A DNA stretch of 64,000 nt from Scylla paramamosain (taxonomy: Eukaryota; Arthropoda; Malacostraca; Decapoda; Portunidae): the NCBI RefSeq assembly GCF_035594125.1, contig NC_087180.1, positions 16,304,115 through 16,368,114 on the forward strand, in the 5' to 3' direction. Positions 29,678 to 44,700 of the stretch are shown piece after piece (position 1 is the stretch's first letter; the number at the start of each line of letters is the position of its first letter). The position numbers and the translations under genes are program-made. The notes below the pieces were generated by a model, which made no database searches, was not told the DNA's origin, and was given only the letters and a program-made list of their open reading frames with translations.

Positions 29678-30129
29678 GTCTGGCTCTCATATTTCCTTCC
29701 CTCAAGATATATTCTTTCTCCAAGCATCATTACGCACCTAAATAAAACAGCAAACTGAGTAGAAATCTGGACAACAAGACTGATTTATTGGCTGCTTTAA
29801 TGTACAGCAACGGGTTACAAGGCGCCGCTCGTGGGAATTATGAGACAAGAAAATGTACAAAATATGACGTGCAATTAGAGTGAATAACATAAGCATTAAG
29901 GCGAGAAGTTAAATAATTACGCATGGACATGAAAGAATTATAGCACGAAAAAAAAACAAAAAAAAAAAACAAGTGTAATGGAGAGAATAAAATGAGGTAG
30001 AAATGCCATTAAAACTAAAAGTGGGAAAAAAAAACTCATTAGATTTATGAGAGGGAGTTCGCATCAAGGAAACAAAACAATAACATCAAAACTAAAGCGG
30101 AAATTTGAAACGATACAAGCGGGGGAAGC

Positions 30130-30325
30130 ATCACACACACACACACACACAAAAAAAAAAAAAATAGAGAAGCAGCATCAGAGTAAAAGGAAAACTTCAA
30201 TTGAGAAAAAGAAAACATAACAGTTAATAAAAGACAAAAAAAAAAAAAAATAAATAAATAAAAAAAATAAATAAAATAAATAAATAAAAATAAATAAATA
30301 AATAATAAATAAAACACAAAAGCAA
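30130..30325. repeat. (CA)n, poly-A and (AAAT)n
   Basis: CA at 30131-30151 ends in an A run. AAAT/AATA units fill 30235-30315. Confidence 0.9.
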
Positions 30326-30924
30326 GAAGTTGAACAGATACACGGGAACATGAAAGAAAGTAATCACGAAACACTCATCCAGGCAGCACTCTCCCTGTGA
30401 CAAGCGGAAGGATTGATGCGATAAATGTATATAATCAGAGACGTGCACCACTCGCATACACTTCAATGAATCATCCTCACCCTCCCTGCAAGTTCCCAAA
30501 AGTCAACACGGGAGCGCCGCAGGGGGAAGGAAGCAAAGACTTCCCCCAGTGTCCGTGGATCGAAGGAGGAACTTAAAAGAGCTATGACTTGATGCACGCG
30601 AGACACTGTATTCTAAAACGCTTTCCTCTCTCACCATGACTGTTTTCAAAGGTCACAAAGATGCTTACCCTGGTTTTCAAGAGTGTTTCTCCAGTTAAAA
30701 ATGTAGTAATCTTGTTAATCTCTCGCTATAACAATAGAAGAAAAAAACACTTTAAAAAAGCGTAAAACTTCAGCTAAAGCCTTTTGAATGTAGTAAAAGT
30801 GCGGCGCAGAAGTGTTTCAGAATATTTTCCTTTGTGTTTTACGTGAAATTTTGAGGACCAGTCAAGAAATCAAAGATGTTAGGAGTGAGAGTGAGAAAAT
30901 TCTGACAGCCATCCTTTATTCTTC

Positions 30925-31250
30925 CAGCCTATGTTTCTTATTTGTCTCACTCCATATCACTATTTTTAAGGTGTTTTAAAGAACAATAACTTTTCTCAGT
31001 TCCTCTAGGCCCTGTTTCCTATCAGATTTCACTCAATATCACTGCTTTTTGAAGGCGTTTTAAAGCTAAGGAACAGCAAGTTTTCTTTACCTTTCTAATT
31101 CCTTTTTCCTATCAATTTCACTCAATATCACTGTTTTTTTTATAGTGTTTTAGGGATACCAGCTTTTTTCTATCTCTTTAATTCCTCTTTCCTCTCAATT
31201 TAACTCTATCACTGCTCTCTGAATGGGTTTTCAAGTCTCAGGGACAGCAC
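30925..31250. repeat. Diverged tandem repeat, 4 copies of 80-89 bp
   Basis: tttcactcaatatcactg occurs at about 30948 (decayed), 31028, 31117 and 31199 (decayed). Each is followed by a tttttaaggtgttttaaag-like block and preceded by cctctttcctatcaat. Confidence 0.75.
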
Positions 31251-31827
31251 AAGCACGCACATTCATCATTGCCACGCTGTTGTTTAACCCTCGCCCTCTC
31301 AGTCTCCTTCGCGAAAGAAAATGGAGTTTAATTCAGCGTTGGGAGTAGATGCCTATTCAAGAGGTGGAGAGAGGAGCGGGTGTATGAGCTTACATTCCAA
31401 ACAGTAGTGGTGGAGTGGACACTTAGCTCATTTTTTCCCGCCTCTTCAACCGGCGGAGTGGGTAAGATTAGGTTCATTCTTGCCAATGCAGCGTAACCTT
31501 CCATGCGACTCTCTGTTAGATGAAGAAAAAGCGCGGAAGAGCACCAATGGGTCCATGACATGAGAAACGGCTCGAGTTCCACTGTAATCTCACGCCACAC
31601 TTGCCACGTTACTGTGGGGCGTAAAACTACAGTACATGGAGGGCTCCGGGAGGGAAAAAATTACTGAGAGCTTAAATATATTGAAATTGTCTTTTCCCTT
31701 CGCCTCAGAATGAAAGCAAAAGAGTGCGAGAGGGGGAGTTTCAAAATGCACTGTGCGGGTGATGTAGTATATTTGGTTATCAAAATATTGTTGTGCAGAA
31801 TTTTGGTGCAGATTAAAAGTTTAAAAC

Positions 31828-31830
<3 letters not shown>

Positions 31831-31898
<68 letters not shown>

Positions 31899-31992
31899 GG
31901 GGAGGGGTGGGGTAAGAGTGATCGATGACTGAGAGAGCGTAGACCCTTCCTGTTGCTTTTCTTTTTTTCCGTCTCACTCGACGATGCCACAC

Positions 31993-32052
<60 letters not shown>
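31831..32052. repeat. Two (GA)n arrays
   Basis: (GA)n at 31831-31895 and 31996-32052. Confidence 0.96.
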
Positions 32053-32055
<3 letters not shown>

Positions 32056-32612
32056 TAAGTGGAAAACGTTTGGTCGACTTTTCTTGCTTCAGTCTTTTTA
32101 AAATTGTTCAGTCAAAATATTAAGTTTACCAGACAGTTATTTATTTATTAATTTTATTTTTTTATTTATCTTTATTTTGGTAACGCCTTCGTGAAAATAA
32201 AGAAGTAAAATCGGAGGTTTAAAAAAAAATAATATCCAAAATGGTAGAAACTTTTGTCTCGTTATATTAAACATTCACATTTTTCTTGTTATATTTTCTT
32301 AATTTTTTTTTAAGTGGAGACGCGTGTTGTTTAAAGAATGATTTACATGCTAATTACTGACAGAATTTCAATATTTTCATAACATATATTCTTTGATGGT
32401 CTGCTGAGTTCTGGAGTCTTAAAGAGGTGAATATCCGTAACATTCAAGCGTTTTCACTAAGGTTGAAATATTGCCTTTAATACCAAGAACATTGCCTTGT
32501 GGAAGCTTTTACCTCCTCCGCTTTTTAAGATTCCCCCTCGCTTCCCTGGTAAAGTCAGCAGAGTTAGACAATTACGCGCACGCGCCCACTCACGCCCTGC
32601 CCATCCCAGAAT

Positions 32613-32732
32613 GTTTATAAAATGCGTGAACATATAACTACACTTTCCCTTTTTCATTTTTTTCAATTACTACAAAATGCGTGAAAATATAGCTACCATT
32701 CCCTATTTTTTCATTATTTTTTTTTCAATTAC
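32613..32732. repeat. Tandem duplication, 2 copies of about 60 bp
   Basis: ataaaatgcgtgaacatata and acaaaatgcgtgaaaatata each lead into a cta.c.ttccctttttcatt block and end with tttcaattac. Confidence 0.75.
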
Positions 32733-33164
32733 TTTTATACAGATTTCACAATATAGCCCAGTGCCTCCCATTCACGCACTTCTGAGCATTTAGGTAATTA
32801 AACTCTTTTATGACAAGAGCTGGGATTCTTTCATCTAAACCACTTTTTTTTTTTTTTCTGCGGTGATGGAACGGCAACGCGACTCCCGAGCAAACACCCC
32901 TGGGAGATACAGAACGTAATTGTGTTTGTACGTCTGTTTATGTTAATCTGACGCGGTATTCAGGCCATCCCCATTCCGTCGAGTAAGCGTTTTTGTTGCA
33001 GTCAGTTAGTGCGTCTGTTTAGTGCCCCTATTAATGCTGCTGCCGCGCCTCCGTCGGGAAACTCTGTGTTGGGGAATGTGCGGAGTCCTTGGTGACGCTG
33101 CCGTGTTGTTTATTCATCGTGACGCTGTTTCGTTTGCCTCCTGTGCTTGGGTGACGTTCAGGTC
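32733..33164. other. Unique-looking CpG-richer stretch, no gene recognised
   Basis: 32860-33160 is less AT-rich than its flanks and contains a tcagtt initiator-like sequence near 33001, but no TATA, DPE match or exon. Confidence 0.4.
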
Positions 33165-33560
33165 GAGTTTTATCGGGATGAAACGTTTGTGAGTATTAGT
33201 GTGTTTTGTTATTTCTAGGCTTGATTATCAAAAAATATAAAGAAATAAAAAACGTGGGCATCAAAATGTATGTGCTATCGAGATGAATTGTAAGTATTAG
33301 TATATCTTATTTCTTTGCTGACTTACCTTCAATAAAAAGAGAAAACACATCGAAGTGTATGTTATTTTATTCTGATAGCGTCATCTTTGCCATTAGTATT
33401 TCTGTTATTTATTTATTTATTCATAGATTAATCTGAGTGCAGTGTTAAAGAACGTAACTTTAATTTTCCATTAATGTACTCTTCGCTTTATCCTCACAAG
33501 GTCATCTTTATCTTACCTGAAGGTTCTCGAGTGCAGTGTTTAAAAAGGCAGCTTATGGCC
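33165..33560. repeat. Two adjacent tandem duplications, about 108 and 120 bp
   Basis: tatcgggatgaaacgtttgt and tatcgagatgaattgtaa are both followed by gagtattagt/aagtattagt. Further on, gtcatcttt ... gagtgcagtgttaaag occurs twice (33390-33450 and 33502-33545). Confidence 0.6.
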
Positions 33561-33929
33561 AATTTTATGCAGGATCAAGTACAGGACATTAAAGAGACAT
33601 CAGCGAGCCAGACTCTTGCAGGTGCCGCGTCGTCTTAGGCGGAGAGAGAAGGGAACAGAATGAAGGGAAAGGAAGAGAGTGAGAGAGGGAAGGAAGGGAG
33701 GAAGGGACGTTGGCGGAGCAGGGACGAGAAAGATGAAGCAGGCCTCTCTTCCGGACCGTTCTGTCTTGTTTGTAGACGCGACAAGAGGGTCACTGGGGCA
33801 GACAAGAGGGGAAGGAACGGTGAGGAAGGAGGAGGGACACGTGCAGAAGGGAAGGGGCTTGAGTTAGTAATGCGGGTGGTGAGTTAGGGTAGCGAGACGG
33901 CAGGGAATGGAGGAAGGAAGAGTGACGAG

Positions 33930-34890
33930 GCGAGGAAAGGCCCCCGTGACGTGTAGCACCTCGTCACACTCCCGGTGAAGACGCCGTGGGGATAAGAACA
34001 GGAGTCTCAAGCTTTTCATTCTCATATCTTGACTTTTCATAGTGTTTAATGTAAGTGATTTCAGTTTTCATCAGTGTGTTCACGACTCAATGGGGAAAAA
34101 CGGCCTTGATAGTCATTATGATACAAAAAAAAAAATCTAGAATACAAATATAAATGCTAGGAATAGAATATCAAAAATGTTCATCCTCAGCTTCTTACTT
34201 GCCACAGGGTTTAGTGTAAGTTAATTCATTTTCATCAGTGTTTTTACGTCTCGAAGGGGAGAAACACCCTTAGGAACTTATCATCCCTAAGACTTTGAAA
34301 AAAAAAAGTTTTTTATGAGACAACAAAGCGTTTTATAATACAAGTCCAAATGTTAGGTAAAGGTTCCTGAGGTGAGAAGAAGTGAGGTGAGGCGGGGAGG
34401 ACGATCTCGTGTAGCCCCAGCTCGTCAGAATACAGATTAAAGGCGCCGTGGATATAAGAACAGGAATCTGAAGCATTTCATCTTCCTATCGTGACCTTCC
34501 ACAAGGATTACCATGTGTTATTAAGGTTTTCTTCACTGGTTTTCATGACTAGGAAAACACCTTTGATATCCTGACCAATCATCACTAAGGCCTTTGAAAA
34601 TAGACCTTATGAAGCAACAAAATGCTTTTAAAATGCAAATATAAATGTTAAAAGCAGGATTTCCAAACTTTTCATCCTAATTTCTTCACTTTCCACAGGA
34701 TCAAGTGTAAGATCATTTAGTTTTCATCAGTGTTTTTACGACTCAATGGAAAAAAAAAGCACCCTTGATAATCTGAGTAATCATCTCTAAATCCTTTACA
34801 AAGAGACCTTCTGAAACAACAAAGCGGCTCAGAACACAAGACTTATAACTGTCCCATGAATCTTTCCTGAGGTGTGAAGCGGTGAGCCTT
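33930..34890. repeat. Diverged tandem repeat, 4 copies with a higher-order pair offset 462 bp
   Basis: The anchor ttttcatcagtgttttta lies at 34064, 34228, 34526 (decayed) and 34720, each before a cgactcaatgg...aaacacccttga block. gccgtgg.gataagaacagg at 33983 recurs at 34445. ttcctgaggtg.gaag.ggtga recurs at about 34365 and 34865. Confidence 0.75.
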
Positions 34891-35064
34891 TCCCTGTTTG
34901 CGTGTTGGTGACCCTAACTCTCATTTGCATTTCTCATACACCCAGTAGATTTATAGCGTGTACCCTCACCCAGCACTCTACCCTCCACTATAGGACACTC
35001 TTACGTACTGTTATGTACTTTAGGATCATTGCACTACAGAGAAAACGCCCCAAAACGTCTCTAG

Positions 35065-35175
35065 AGGCAAGAATATGCGTACCTTGTGGGGCTGGAGGTC
35101 AGTTGAGGTCGGTGTGGTGTGAGGTTGGGGTGGAGTTCACGCACCGAGCTCAACAATGCTGGCTGGAGTTGATGG
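35065..35175 (+). CDS. Candidate exon: thrombospondin type-1-like cysteine motif
   Basis: Seen: an open frame of about 110 codons (34902-35237) contains CVPCGAGGQLRSVWCEVG followed by THRAQQC. The pattern C..CG.GG.Q.R.VWC with a third cysteine 13 residues after the Trp-Cys is that of a TSP1 repeat. The spacing and wording come closest to the first TSP1 repeat of THSD7-type proteins (CG.GG.Q.R.VWC, then C 13 residues on). TSP1 repeats are extracellular adhesion modules. The boundaries are guesses: an acceptor-like tctctag ends at 35064 and a weak donor (GG|GTTGGT) begins at 35176, giving a symmetric phase 1-1 exon of 37 codons. Weaknesses: both splice sites are poor, the tryptophans usual before the first Cys are absent, and no neighbouring TSP1 exon is visible. 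It may be a decayed exon or chance. Confidence 0.33.
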
Positions 35176-35274
35176 GTTGGTCTCGTGCCTCAGTGTTATC
35201 GCGGCAAAACATATTAAGTTGTTGGGTTCGCTGCTAAACCTCCAGATCCTTACCTCGCCTCATTACGACAGTGT

Positions 35275-35325
35275 GGTGGTGGTGGTGATGGTGGTGGTGG
35301 TGATAGTGGTGGTGGTGGTGGCAAA
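35275..35325. repeat. (GGT)n with GAT variants
   Basis: GTG/GAT triplets just upstream of the 35362 (GA)n array give a poly-Val pseudo-frame. Confidence 0.85.
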
Positions 35326-35360
35326 CATGCGTCACTGTATGTGTGAGTGTAGGGAGAGGC

Positions 35361-35767
<407 letters not shown>

Positions 35768-35849
35768 GCAGTTTTCATTTTCAAGAGAAAGTAGCACATT
35801 GGAGTTCTGTGTTGAATTTACATATCTATTCATTTGTCTCTTTTCTGTC

Positions 35850-35892
35850 GGTATGAATGTATGTATGTACGCATGTATGTATGTATGTATGA
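35850..35892. repeat. (ATGT)n microsatellite
   Basis: About ten ATGT units with two substitutions. Confidence 0.9.
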
Positions 35893-36043
35893 ACTACGTG
35901 TGTGCGTATGTATTAGTTTGTATGACGCGTATTTATGTGTACAAATGCCCAGAGGCGAGTAGGAGCACTGGCTAATAGATTCTAGTAATTACAATTATTT
36001 ATATAGTCCGCGTTATTAATTCTCGTACATTATCTAGTATCTG

Positions 36044-36075
<32 letters not shown>
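36044..36075. repeat. (GT)n microsatellite
   Basis: About 15 GT units. Confidence 0.92.
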
Positions 36076-36078
<3 letters not shown>

Positions 36079-36800
36079 TTTATAGTCTTGCGTGGCATGC
36101 ATAATGACCATCTGTACAACGTGATTTGAGTTTACTCGTATAAGTTGGCATGCGGACTGAGAGGTGGAGTCGTGGGTATTTCTGTATTTTTTGCGTGTAT
36201 TTGTGGCGGGGAAGTGAGGACGAGGAGGAGGAGGAGGAGGTGGAGGAGGAGGAGAGGTGAGGGGGTACTAGCTGTATGTCAAACCAGCATATTATGTAGA
36301 GTTGGGGGGAGGGAAAGTGGAGGGGGGAGAGACTGATAGCGTGCGTGTGTGCGTGTGTGTGTGTGTGTGTGTGTTGTTTTGTACTCAGAATTATGCCCAT
36401 TTTAGCTGCCGACTTCATAACCTTCCCTTATTTTTTCCCCTCTTTCTCTGTCCCTCCTGTTTTTGATTGATGTGTTTTGTCCTGATTCACTTTTTATTTG
36501 CTCACGGTACGAAGAAAATCCATCCCATGCCTTTTATTATTAATTCTTCTGACCACGGATGCCATTAAGACTCCCATTTTCCTATTCAGCATAACACGAA
36601 AAGTTTTCTCTCTGTGGAGGGAAAATGAATAAAGCAAGGCTAATTATGACTGGCAAAAAAAAAAAAAAAAAAGGGAGGGGTAAATGAATATATAGGACAA
36701 AGTAAGCTGTGGGAAAGAGTATTGATGAATGAATAATTAGACTTTACCCACTGAATAAATGAATGTGAAAGAACGGAATAAATTTAACAAACCCTGAACG

Positions 36801-36859
<59 letters not shown>
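36801..36859. repeat. (CT)n joined to (GT)n
   Basis: CT at 36801-36825 passes into GT at 36826-36859. Confidence 0.95.
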
Positions 36860-36862
<3 letters not shown>

Positions 36863-36927
36863 GGCAAGGTCGCTGAGGAGAGGGCGAAAGCGAGAGAGGG
36901 AAAAGAGTAAATGAAAACAAGGTGGGA

Positions 36928-36930
<3 letters not shown>

Positions 36931-37002
<72 letters not shown>

Positions 37003-37032
37003 CGAAAGTGAAGGTCAGATGCAAGACAAGAG

Positions 37033-37121
<89 letters not shown>

Positions 37122-37178
37122 AGAAAGTGAAGATTAGATGCAAGACAAGAGAGAAGGCGAGAAGAAAAATTAAACGGA

Positions 37179-37238
<60 letters not shown>
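36931..37238. repeat. Compound tandem repeat: three (GA)n arrays with duplicated spacers
   Basis: (GA)n arrays lie at 36931-36998, 37038-37118 and 37183-37238. The spacers share gaaagtgaag and agatgcaagacaagaga (37017 and 37137), period about 120 bp. Confidence 0.88.
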
Positions 37239-37244
<6 letters not shown>

Positions 37245-38007
37245 AGATCCGCCTCTACCCACACACACATTCCTAAAGATGATCAAGAGGCGAGATGAGA
37301 TGAATGCTTCCTCAAGGCCTTCATTTGTTCTCGTGGCTTTTCTCTTCATGACAGAAATAATTAAACCGTTAAATGAAAAAGAAAGGAGAACAGGACGCGA
37401 GTTATTGAAGAGAGAAGGCGAAATAATCCTATGACTAATTGGACTAATTGATTAAGTAACAAATTGAGTATGTGGGGCCACGTACTTGATGGAATGTGTG
37501 AGGAAATGAATACTGTAATGAAGCTGTGAGTATAATACGTTGATTAATAAACATATGCGTCCAGATGAAATGAGAAATGGATTCGTGAAATTATTGGTGA
37601 AGTATCTAATTGAGTTGTAATAAATGAGAGGATTGATGAATAATGGAGTCTGTAAGGAATAGTTTAATGCAAGAGTGAATATTGTAAGTGAATGGATAGG
37701 TACAATGAATACCATTTTCCTCGGTATCTCCATGAAAATTAACATTTGAGACTTTTTTTATCATTTACTATACCGAAGGAAATGAACAAAAACTAATGGC
37801 TACTATAAATTTATACACCTAAAGCATGAAAAAAAAAAAATAAATTAAAGTTACTGTAAATATATACAGCAGTGAAAATTCTGTCAATTTGTATACAAAC
37901 ATAGAAGGATGAGACAGAGTGAAAAGAAAAGAAAAACTCGCCATTCTGGTCAGCGTAATATTTTTAGGGATGTCTTGGGTACAAAAGCTTTTTCTGTGCA
38001 TATCAGA

Positions 38008-38079
<72 letters not shown>

Positions 38080-38089
38080 CACACACACA

Positions 38090-38134
<45 letters not shown>

Positions 38135-38181
38135 AACGACTCATGTCAGCTTAAAACCCTGGCCGGAAAGTTTATGAGTAG

Positions 38182-38269
<88 letters not shown>

Positions 38270-39003
38270 ATAGTAACAGAGTGAGGAATAACCAACAGTG
38301 TGTGGTAAAGTGATGAGCAGAACGCGTCATATTTCTTCACAGCACGAGAGGGAGAGAAAAGAAAGCGCATTACCTTGCTTAGATTAACTAGTGGAGAGAT
38401 TTATTTATTTTTTTACGTTCCTCTGAAGCATTCGAGGAAGAAAAAAAGATTAAAAAAAGGTAATGAACAGTATAATGTTGAGGATACAGGGAGTTGGCGA
38501 GTGTCGATGGACGTGAAACAGGGAACAATATATAAATGAATAGAGACTGACAGGTATCGAGTGTAGTAAAAAAAAAAAAAAAAATGAGATGCCTTTTAAC
38601 TGAGTCCAGGCAACGTTTCCTCAATTAACTCACTCGTGCATTAGTGCTTTCACCTTCAACGTGTTTCATGGTGCCTCTTTTTCCACCAGTGACTAATGCA
38701 CCACACATGTTCACTTAACCTATGTACTTTAAGCGATATATGTAAGTGTACCTGCCGTTCAAAATGCTTCGATATGTTTTTACCTGCACTGCTACACGTG
38801 GAAACAATATGCTGGCTGTTCCTATTGTTATCACTGGTGGTGTGATGGCGTGATGGGCAGACCCGAGTGATGGCTAGATGCTTCTGTAATATTTTTCTCG
38901 TGTCTCCTACAATCATAGTGTTATCAAGGTGCGGGAACTGCAGATAATACACAAACGTGGCTGTATCATCACTAGCTGTGTGCCACGACAAATGCCTTCG
39001 TGG

Positions 39004-39005
<2 letters not shown>
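37239..39005. other. No gene recognised outside arrays
   Basis: A weakly repetitive GAATG/AATGA-rich stretch lies at 37430-37700. A - strand frame of about 110 non-repetitive codons (38656-38990) has no recognised domain. Confidence 0.45.
38012..38264. repeat. (CA)n, (CT)n and (GA)n arrays
   Basis: (CA)n 38012-38090 with one CGA break, (CT)n 38091-38133 and (GA)n 38183-38264. CT and GA are only about 50 bp apart and could fold on each other. Confidence 0.96.
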
Positions 39006-39048
<43 letters not shown>

Positions 39049-39270
39049 GAGCGCATGCAACGTGTAATAGAGAAAATATATCATCTCACACCCTCAGAAA
39101 TTTGTTGTTCTGGTTAATATACTCTGTCAATACACCATTCCCTCACCACCTCCACCACCACCACCACCACCACCTCCACACCACCGCCACCACCACCACC
39201 ACCACCGCCGCTACTACCAGCACAGCCAGCCCATGCATCACCATTATCCTGTGATCCTAACACGTCACGT

Positions 39271-39326
<56 letters not shown>
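39006..39326. repeat. (GT)n, (CCA)n and (CA)n
   Basis: (GT)n 39006-39044; CCA/CCG triplets 39145-39225; (CA)n 39271-39326. The GT and CA arrays are mutually complementary. Confidence 0.95.
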
Positions 39327-39328
<2 letters not shown>

Positions 39329-39654
39329 AGAGCCAGGAGAGGGAGCGACGCAGACTGACATCCCTGACAACTACACTCTCGGTCTAATCCTCGCTCATAA
39401 AGAATTCAAGAAAGGGACAAACACAGGAAGTAATGGAAGGAACTACCTCACGACTCTTCACCTCATTCTCCTGAGCTTTTATGCGCATTCACACCTCGTT
39501 TATCACTCACAAAGACCCCGCCAAAGGGCCTCACGTGGGACATTTTAACTGCGGATCCTCAGTTACAGTATATGCATATTCCTTCCTTCATCATTAACTA
39601 GAACTGAAAAAAGGAGAAAAAAAAAATGAATGCAGGGTGTAAATTCCGGCTTTT

Positions 39655-39743
39655 TATCTCCCATATTCATCGCTAATTGCATAAAATAGGATGAATTTTA
39701 ATTGGATATGCAGTTAGGTGTGCATAATGACCATCTGGGCCTA

Positions 39744-39745
<2 letters not shown>
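39655..39745. promoter_or_regulatory. Candidate conserved-element-like AT-rich block
   Basis: ctaattgcat, ttttaattgg and atatgcag lie within 50 bp, followed by tgcataatgaccatctg (39721-39737), which also occurs exactly at 36098-36114. Confidence 0.12.
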
Positions 39746-39747
<2 letters not shown>

Positions 39748-39779
<32 letters not shown>

Positions 39780-39786
39780 AGAGAGT

Positions 39787-39861
<75 letters not shown>
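39748..39861. repeat. (CA)n then (GA)n
   Basis: CA 39748-39776, then GA 39777-39861 with one TTA interruption at 39786. Confidence 0.96.
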
Positions 39862-39865
<4 letters not shown>

Positions 39866-40089
39866 CATTTTCTAAGATTAAACATGTACTGTGGTATTTT
39901 TTCGATATGTTTTTTTAGCATAGGTAGATTTGGTTTTTACCTTTTCATGTTCTTTTTTTTTTTTTAATATACCCTTTTTTCCCCCTCGACTGAGTGCCGC
40001 CAGCCGCTCCCACATATTGCCACTCCGACCCCAAAACCAATAAACCTCCGTGTTGCCGCCGGTGTCCCCTCAGTCTTGCGTGGAGGCTG

Positions 40090-41000
40090 AGAGGGGGCTG
40101 GACCTCACCTTAAAGAAACTAAACCCAGAGGCGAGAGTAACCTCAGAAAATGTTAAGAGTACGGGAAGGAAAAAAAAAATATTGCGCTTTTGTATTCACT
40201 GGAAGCTGTGACTGAACTTAAAGTAACTAAAATGAGAGAGAAGAGTAACCTTAGGAAATAATAGTAAGGGAAGGAAAAAAAAATATTGGAGGATGTGATT
40301 TAATTTGAAGTAACTAAACCCAGAGAGGACAGTAACCGTAGGAAATAAAAGAGAGGTAAGAAAAGAAGGGTAACTGCTTAATGAGAAGGTAATGACTGAA
40401 AAAGCTGCTGTAAGTTGTAGGTTGGTCTGACTAAACTTGAAGAAACTAAGGTAAGAGACGAGCTTTACTTCAAAGAACTATACTGGTGAAAAAAAATAAT
40501 CATAAGAACTCACTGAAAAAGATAGGCGGTTAAACACTACAGTCAGTTGAAGGAGGTTATTACTATACTTGAAGGAATTAAACTAGAAGAGCATCCTAAC
40601 CTTAGAAAAAAAGTGAACAGGTGAAAAATCAAGCAGAAGTACTATTCATGAAGAAAGGTAATGAGTGAAATGCCACAATTTGTTATACCTTACCTTGGAG
40701 TTCATAAGAGACTATGTGGCTAAACCTTAATTAAGACGGTGAAAAATTAAACGTAAGTACTCAAGCAATTGGTAATGAGTGAAACGTTGTAGCTTGTTAT
40801 ACTTTAAGGTTTGTTTAGGGTTGACACTGACTGACTTTAAAGAGGCCAGAACCAAAGGGAAACTCAACCACTGGAAAATATAGTCGTGAAAAATACGGAA
40901 GTGTGAAATGTGGAAATATGCAAAAGGTAACTGTTAAAATGTAGTGTCACACAGGGATTGAGTTTGAAGTGACCTCACTCACGCTGAAGGTAAAGGGAAA
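40090..41000. repeat. Diverged AT-rich tandem repeat, about 6-8 copies
   Basis: The anchor cttaaagtaactaaacccag recurs at 40112, 40220, 40307, 40435 and 40565 and fades towards 40850. Each is followed by gagagtaaccttaggaaa and gggaaggaaaaaaaaatatt-like blocks. Spacing is 87 to 133 bp. Confidence 0.65.
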
Positions 41001-41224
41001 CTTGAATAATTGTCTACTCTTTTATCATACTCTTCCCTCGATGCTGTCCACGGTTCCTTGGGGTAAACGTGAGGAAACTTGACGCGAAAGATACTTGAAA
41101 CCTAAGGACATTATGCGAAATATGAGATAATATGCAGGAAAATTACCGTGGAGTTAGAACCCGCGGGAACCAACCCAGAACGAGGCAAGAAATGAAAGCG
41201 CAAATATTATTCTCGAGTCTTGCG

Positions 41225-41505
41225 TGGCCACTGACGCGGCTGAAATTAAACTATTTAGAGGAATTAAACTTAAATTACCTAAACTGAAGGAAGAAATTAA
41301 CTACAAAAAAGAAAAATGCGTGAAGGAACGTGAGGAAATGAAATACATACTCACTTACCTCGTCTTCGTTACTGAAAAAAAAAATACTTAGATTAGTTAG
41401 AAAAAAAAGAATTATACTTTAATTGTCTAAACTAGGAAATGAACTACAAGAAAGAAAAATTAGTGAAGAAACGTGGGTGAATGAAATACATCTTCAACTC
41501 GTTTT
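41225..41505. repeat. Tandem duplication, 2 copies of about 165 bp
   Basis: cctaaactgaaggaag, aactacaa.aaagaaaaat, gtgaag.aacgtg and gaaatacat occur in the same order twice (from about 41278 and 41424). Confidence 0.75.
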
Positions 41506-41629
41506 TCATGAACAAGGAGTGGAAAAAAGGGAATGAAATGGCCACAAGGGAAAGAAAGTAAAGAGTAAATAAAAGTAAGTTAATGACATCCCTCCTTTGC
41601 TCGCAGAAGATCAGACGTATTTAACAAAA

Positions 41630-42110
41630 GTCGAACTGAGAAGGAAAATAAATCCACAGACCAAAATATATGAAAAGTTATCGAAAAAAGGGTTAATAAA
41701 TCATAGTAAATCCAGAGTGGTGTATTTGATAGGACCTCTTGGTGATAAGATTAAAACAGGATGAAAAAATTAATTGAAATAAATCCACTGGCTTTGAATG
41801 AGGAAACTGAAAAAAAGAAAACTCAAATCACAGACCAAATATATGAAAAAAAATGTATTAAAGAATGTGAATAAATCATAATAAATCCAAAATTATGCAT
41901 TCGACCTGGCCTTTCGGAGTTAATGGGCTAATGAGAGATGAAAAATGAATTAAAATACACCAAAATATATGAAACGTAATTGCAAAAATGTAGAATAAAT
42001 CACAATAATTCCATAATGATGTATTTGTCCTGACCTGTTTGTGATAAGATTAATGAAGGATGAAGAATGAATTAAAATAAACCCGGTGGCAATGAATGAG
42101 GAGACGCGGA
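41630..42110. repeat. Diverged tandem repeat, 3 copies of about 150-180 bp
   Basis: Each unit has accaaaatatatgaaa, aataaatcataataaatcc, ttgacctgacct and gtgataagattaatg-like blocks. Two units also share the tail ggca/gcttgaatgaggaaac. Confidence 0.75.
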
Positions 42111-44065
<1,955 letters not shown>

Positions 44066-44365
44066 TAGCAATATTCGTACAGGTCATGTGAATTATCTTC
44101 GTTTTTCTCGTTACTGCACGCACCTCAGTCTTGCCCGTTTTTTGTTTTCTTTTTCCGCACCATCATTTTCTTTGGGTGTATGTTTGTAGGGGTGACTTGT
44201 GTTCCTTGTTGGTTTATTTTTTATTATGTGGTTGTTATTGTGTTTCGGTGATTATAGGTGCACATGTTGATTTTTGTGCCTTTTTTTGAATAAGGTAGAG
44301 AGGAAAGAAATAGAGAAAAAGGAAAAACAGTGACGGAAAAGTGTTTTGAGGAGTACGAGTCATCA

Positions 44366-44369
<4 letters not shown>

Positions 44370-44441
<72 letters not shown>
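44370..44441. repeat. (CT)n microsatellite
   Basis: About 36 CT units. Confidence 0.97.
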
Positions 44442-44443
<2 letters not shown>

Positions 44444-44700
44444 CTGCCCGGTACATAATTACCTCAGTGCAGTGTCATGTCCGTTCAAAAAAGAAAAAAA
44501 AAGAACTGCACATAAACATTTCCTGCAACAAACCACACCGCCTTCCCTACGTAAAAAGGTTGAGTGTGTGTTCTTTTCAGCCAATGACATGTACCCCTTT
44601 GACACTCGCGCAGAACATATCACACTCTGTTTCCTCGCTTAGCATAGATCCTCTCTCCCCCACAGGCGCTAGTAAGTGTGTGTGAGGGGCAGGTTAGCAG

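Noticed and set aside
31328..31600. Minus-strand 90-codon frame of normal composition
   Set aside because: No motif, signal peptide or splice pair was recognised.
38656..39084. Minus-strand frame of 142 codons, about 110 of them non-repetitive
   Set aside because: It has no recognisable domain and begins inside a CA/GT array; the only donor-like site is isolated. I could not support it as an exon.
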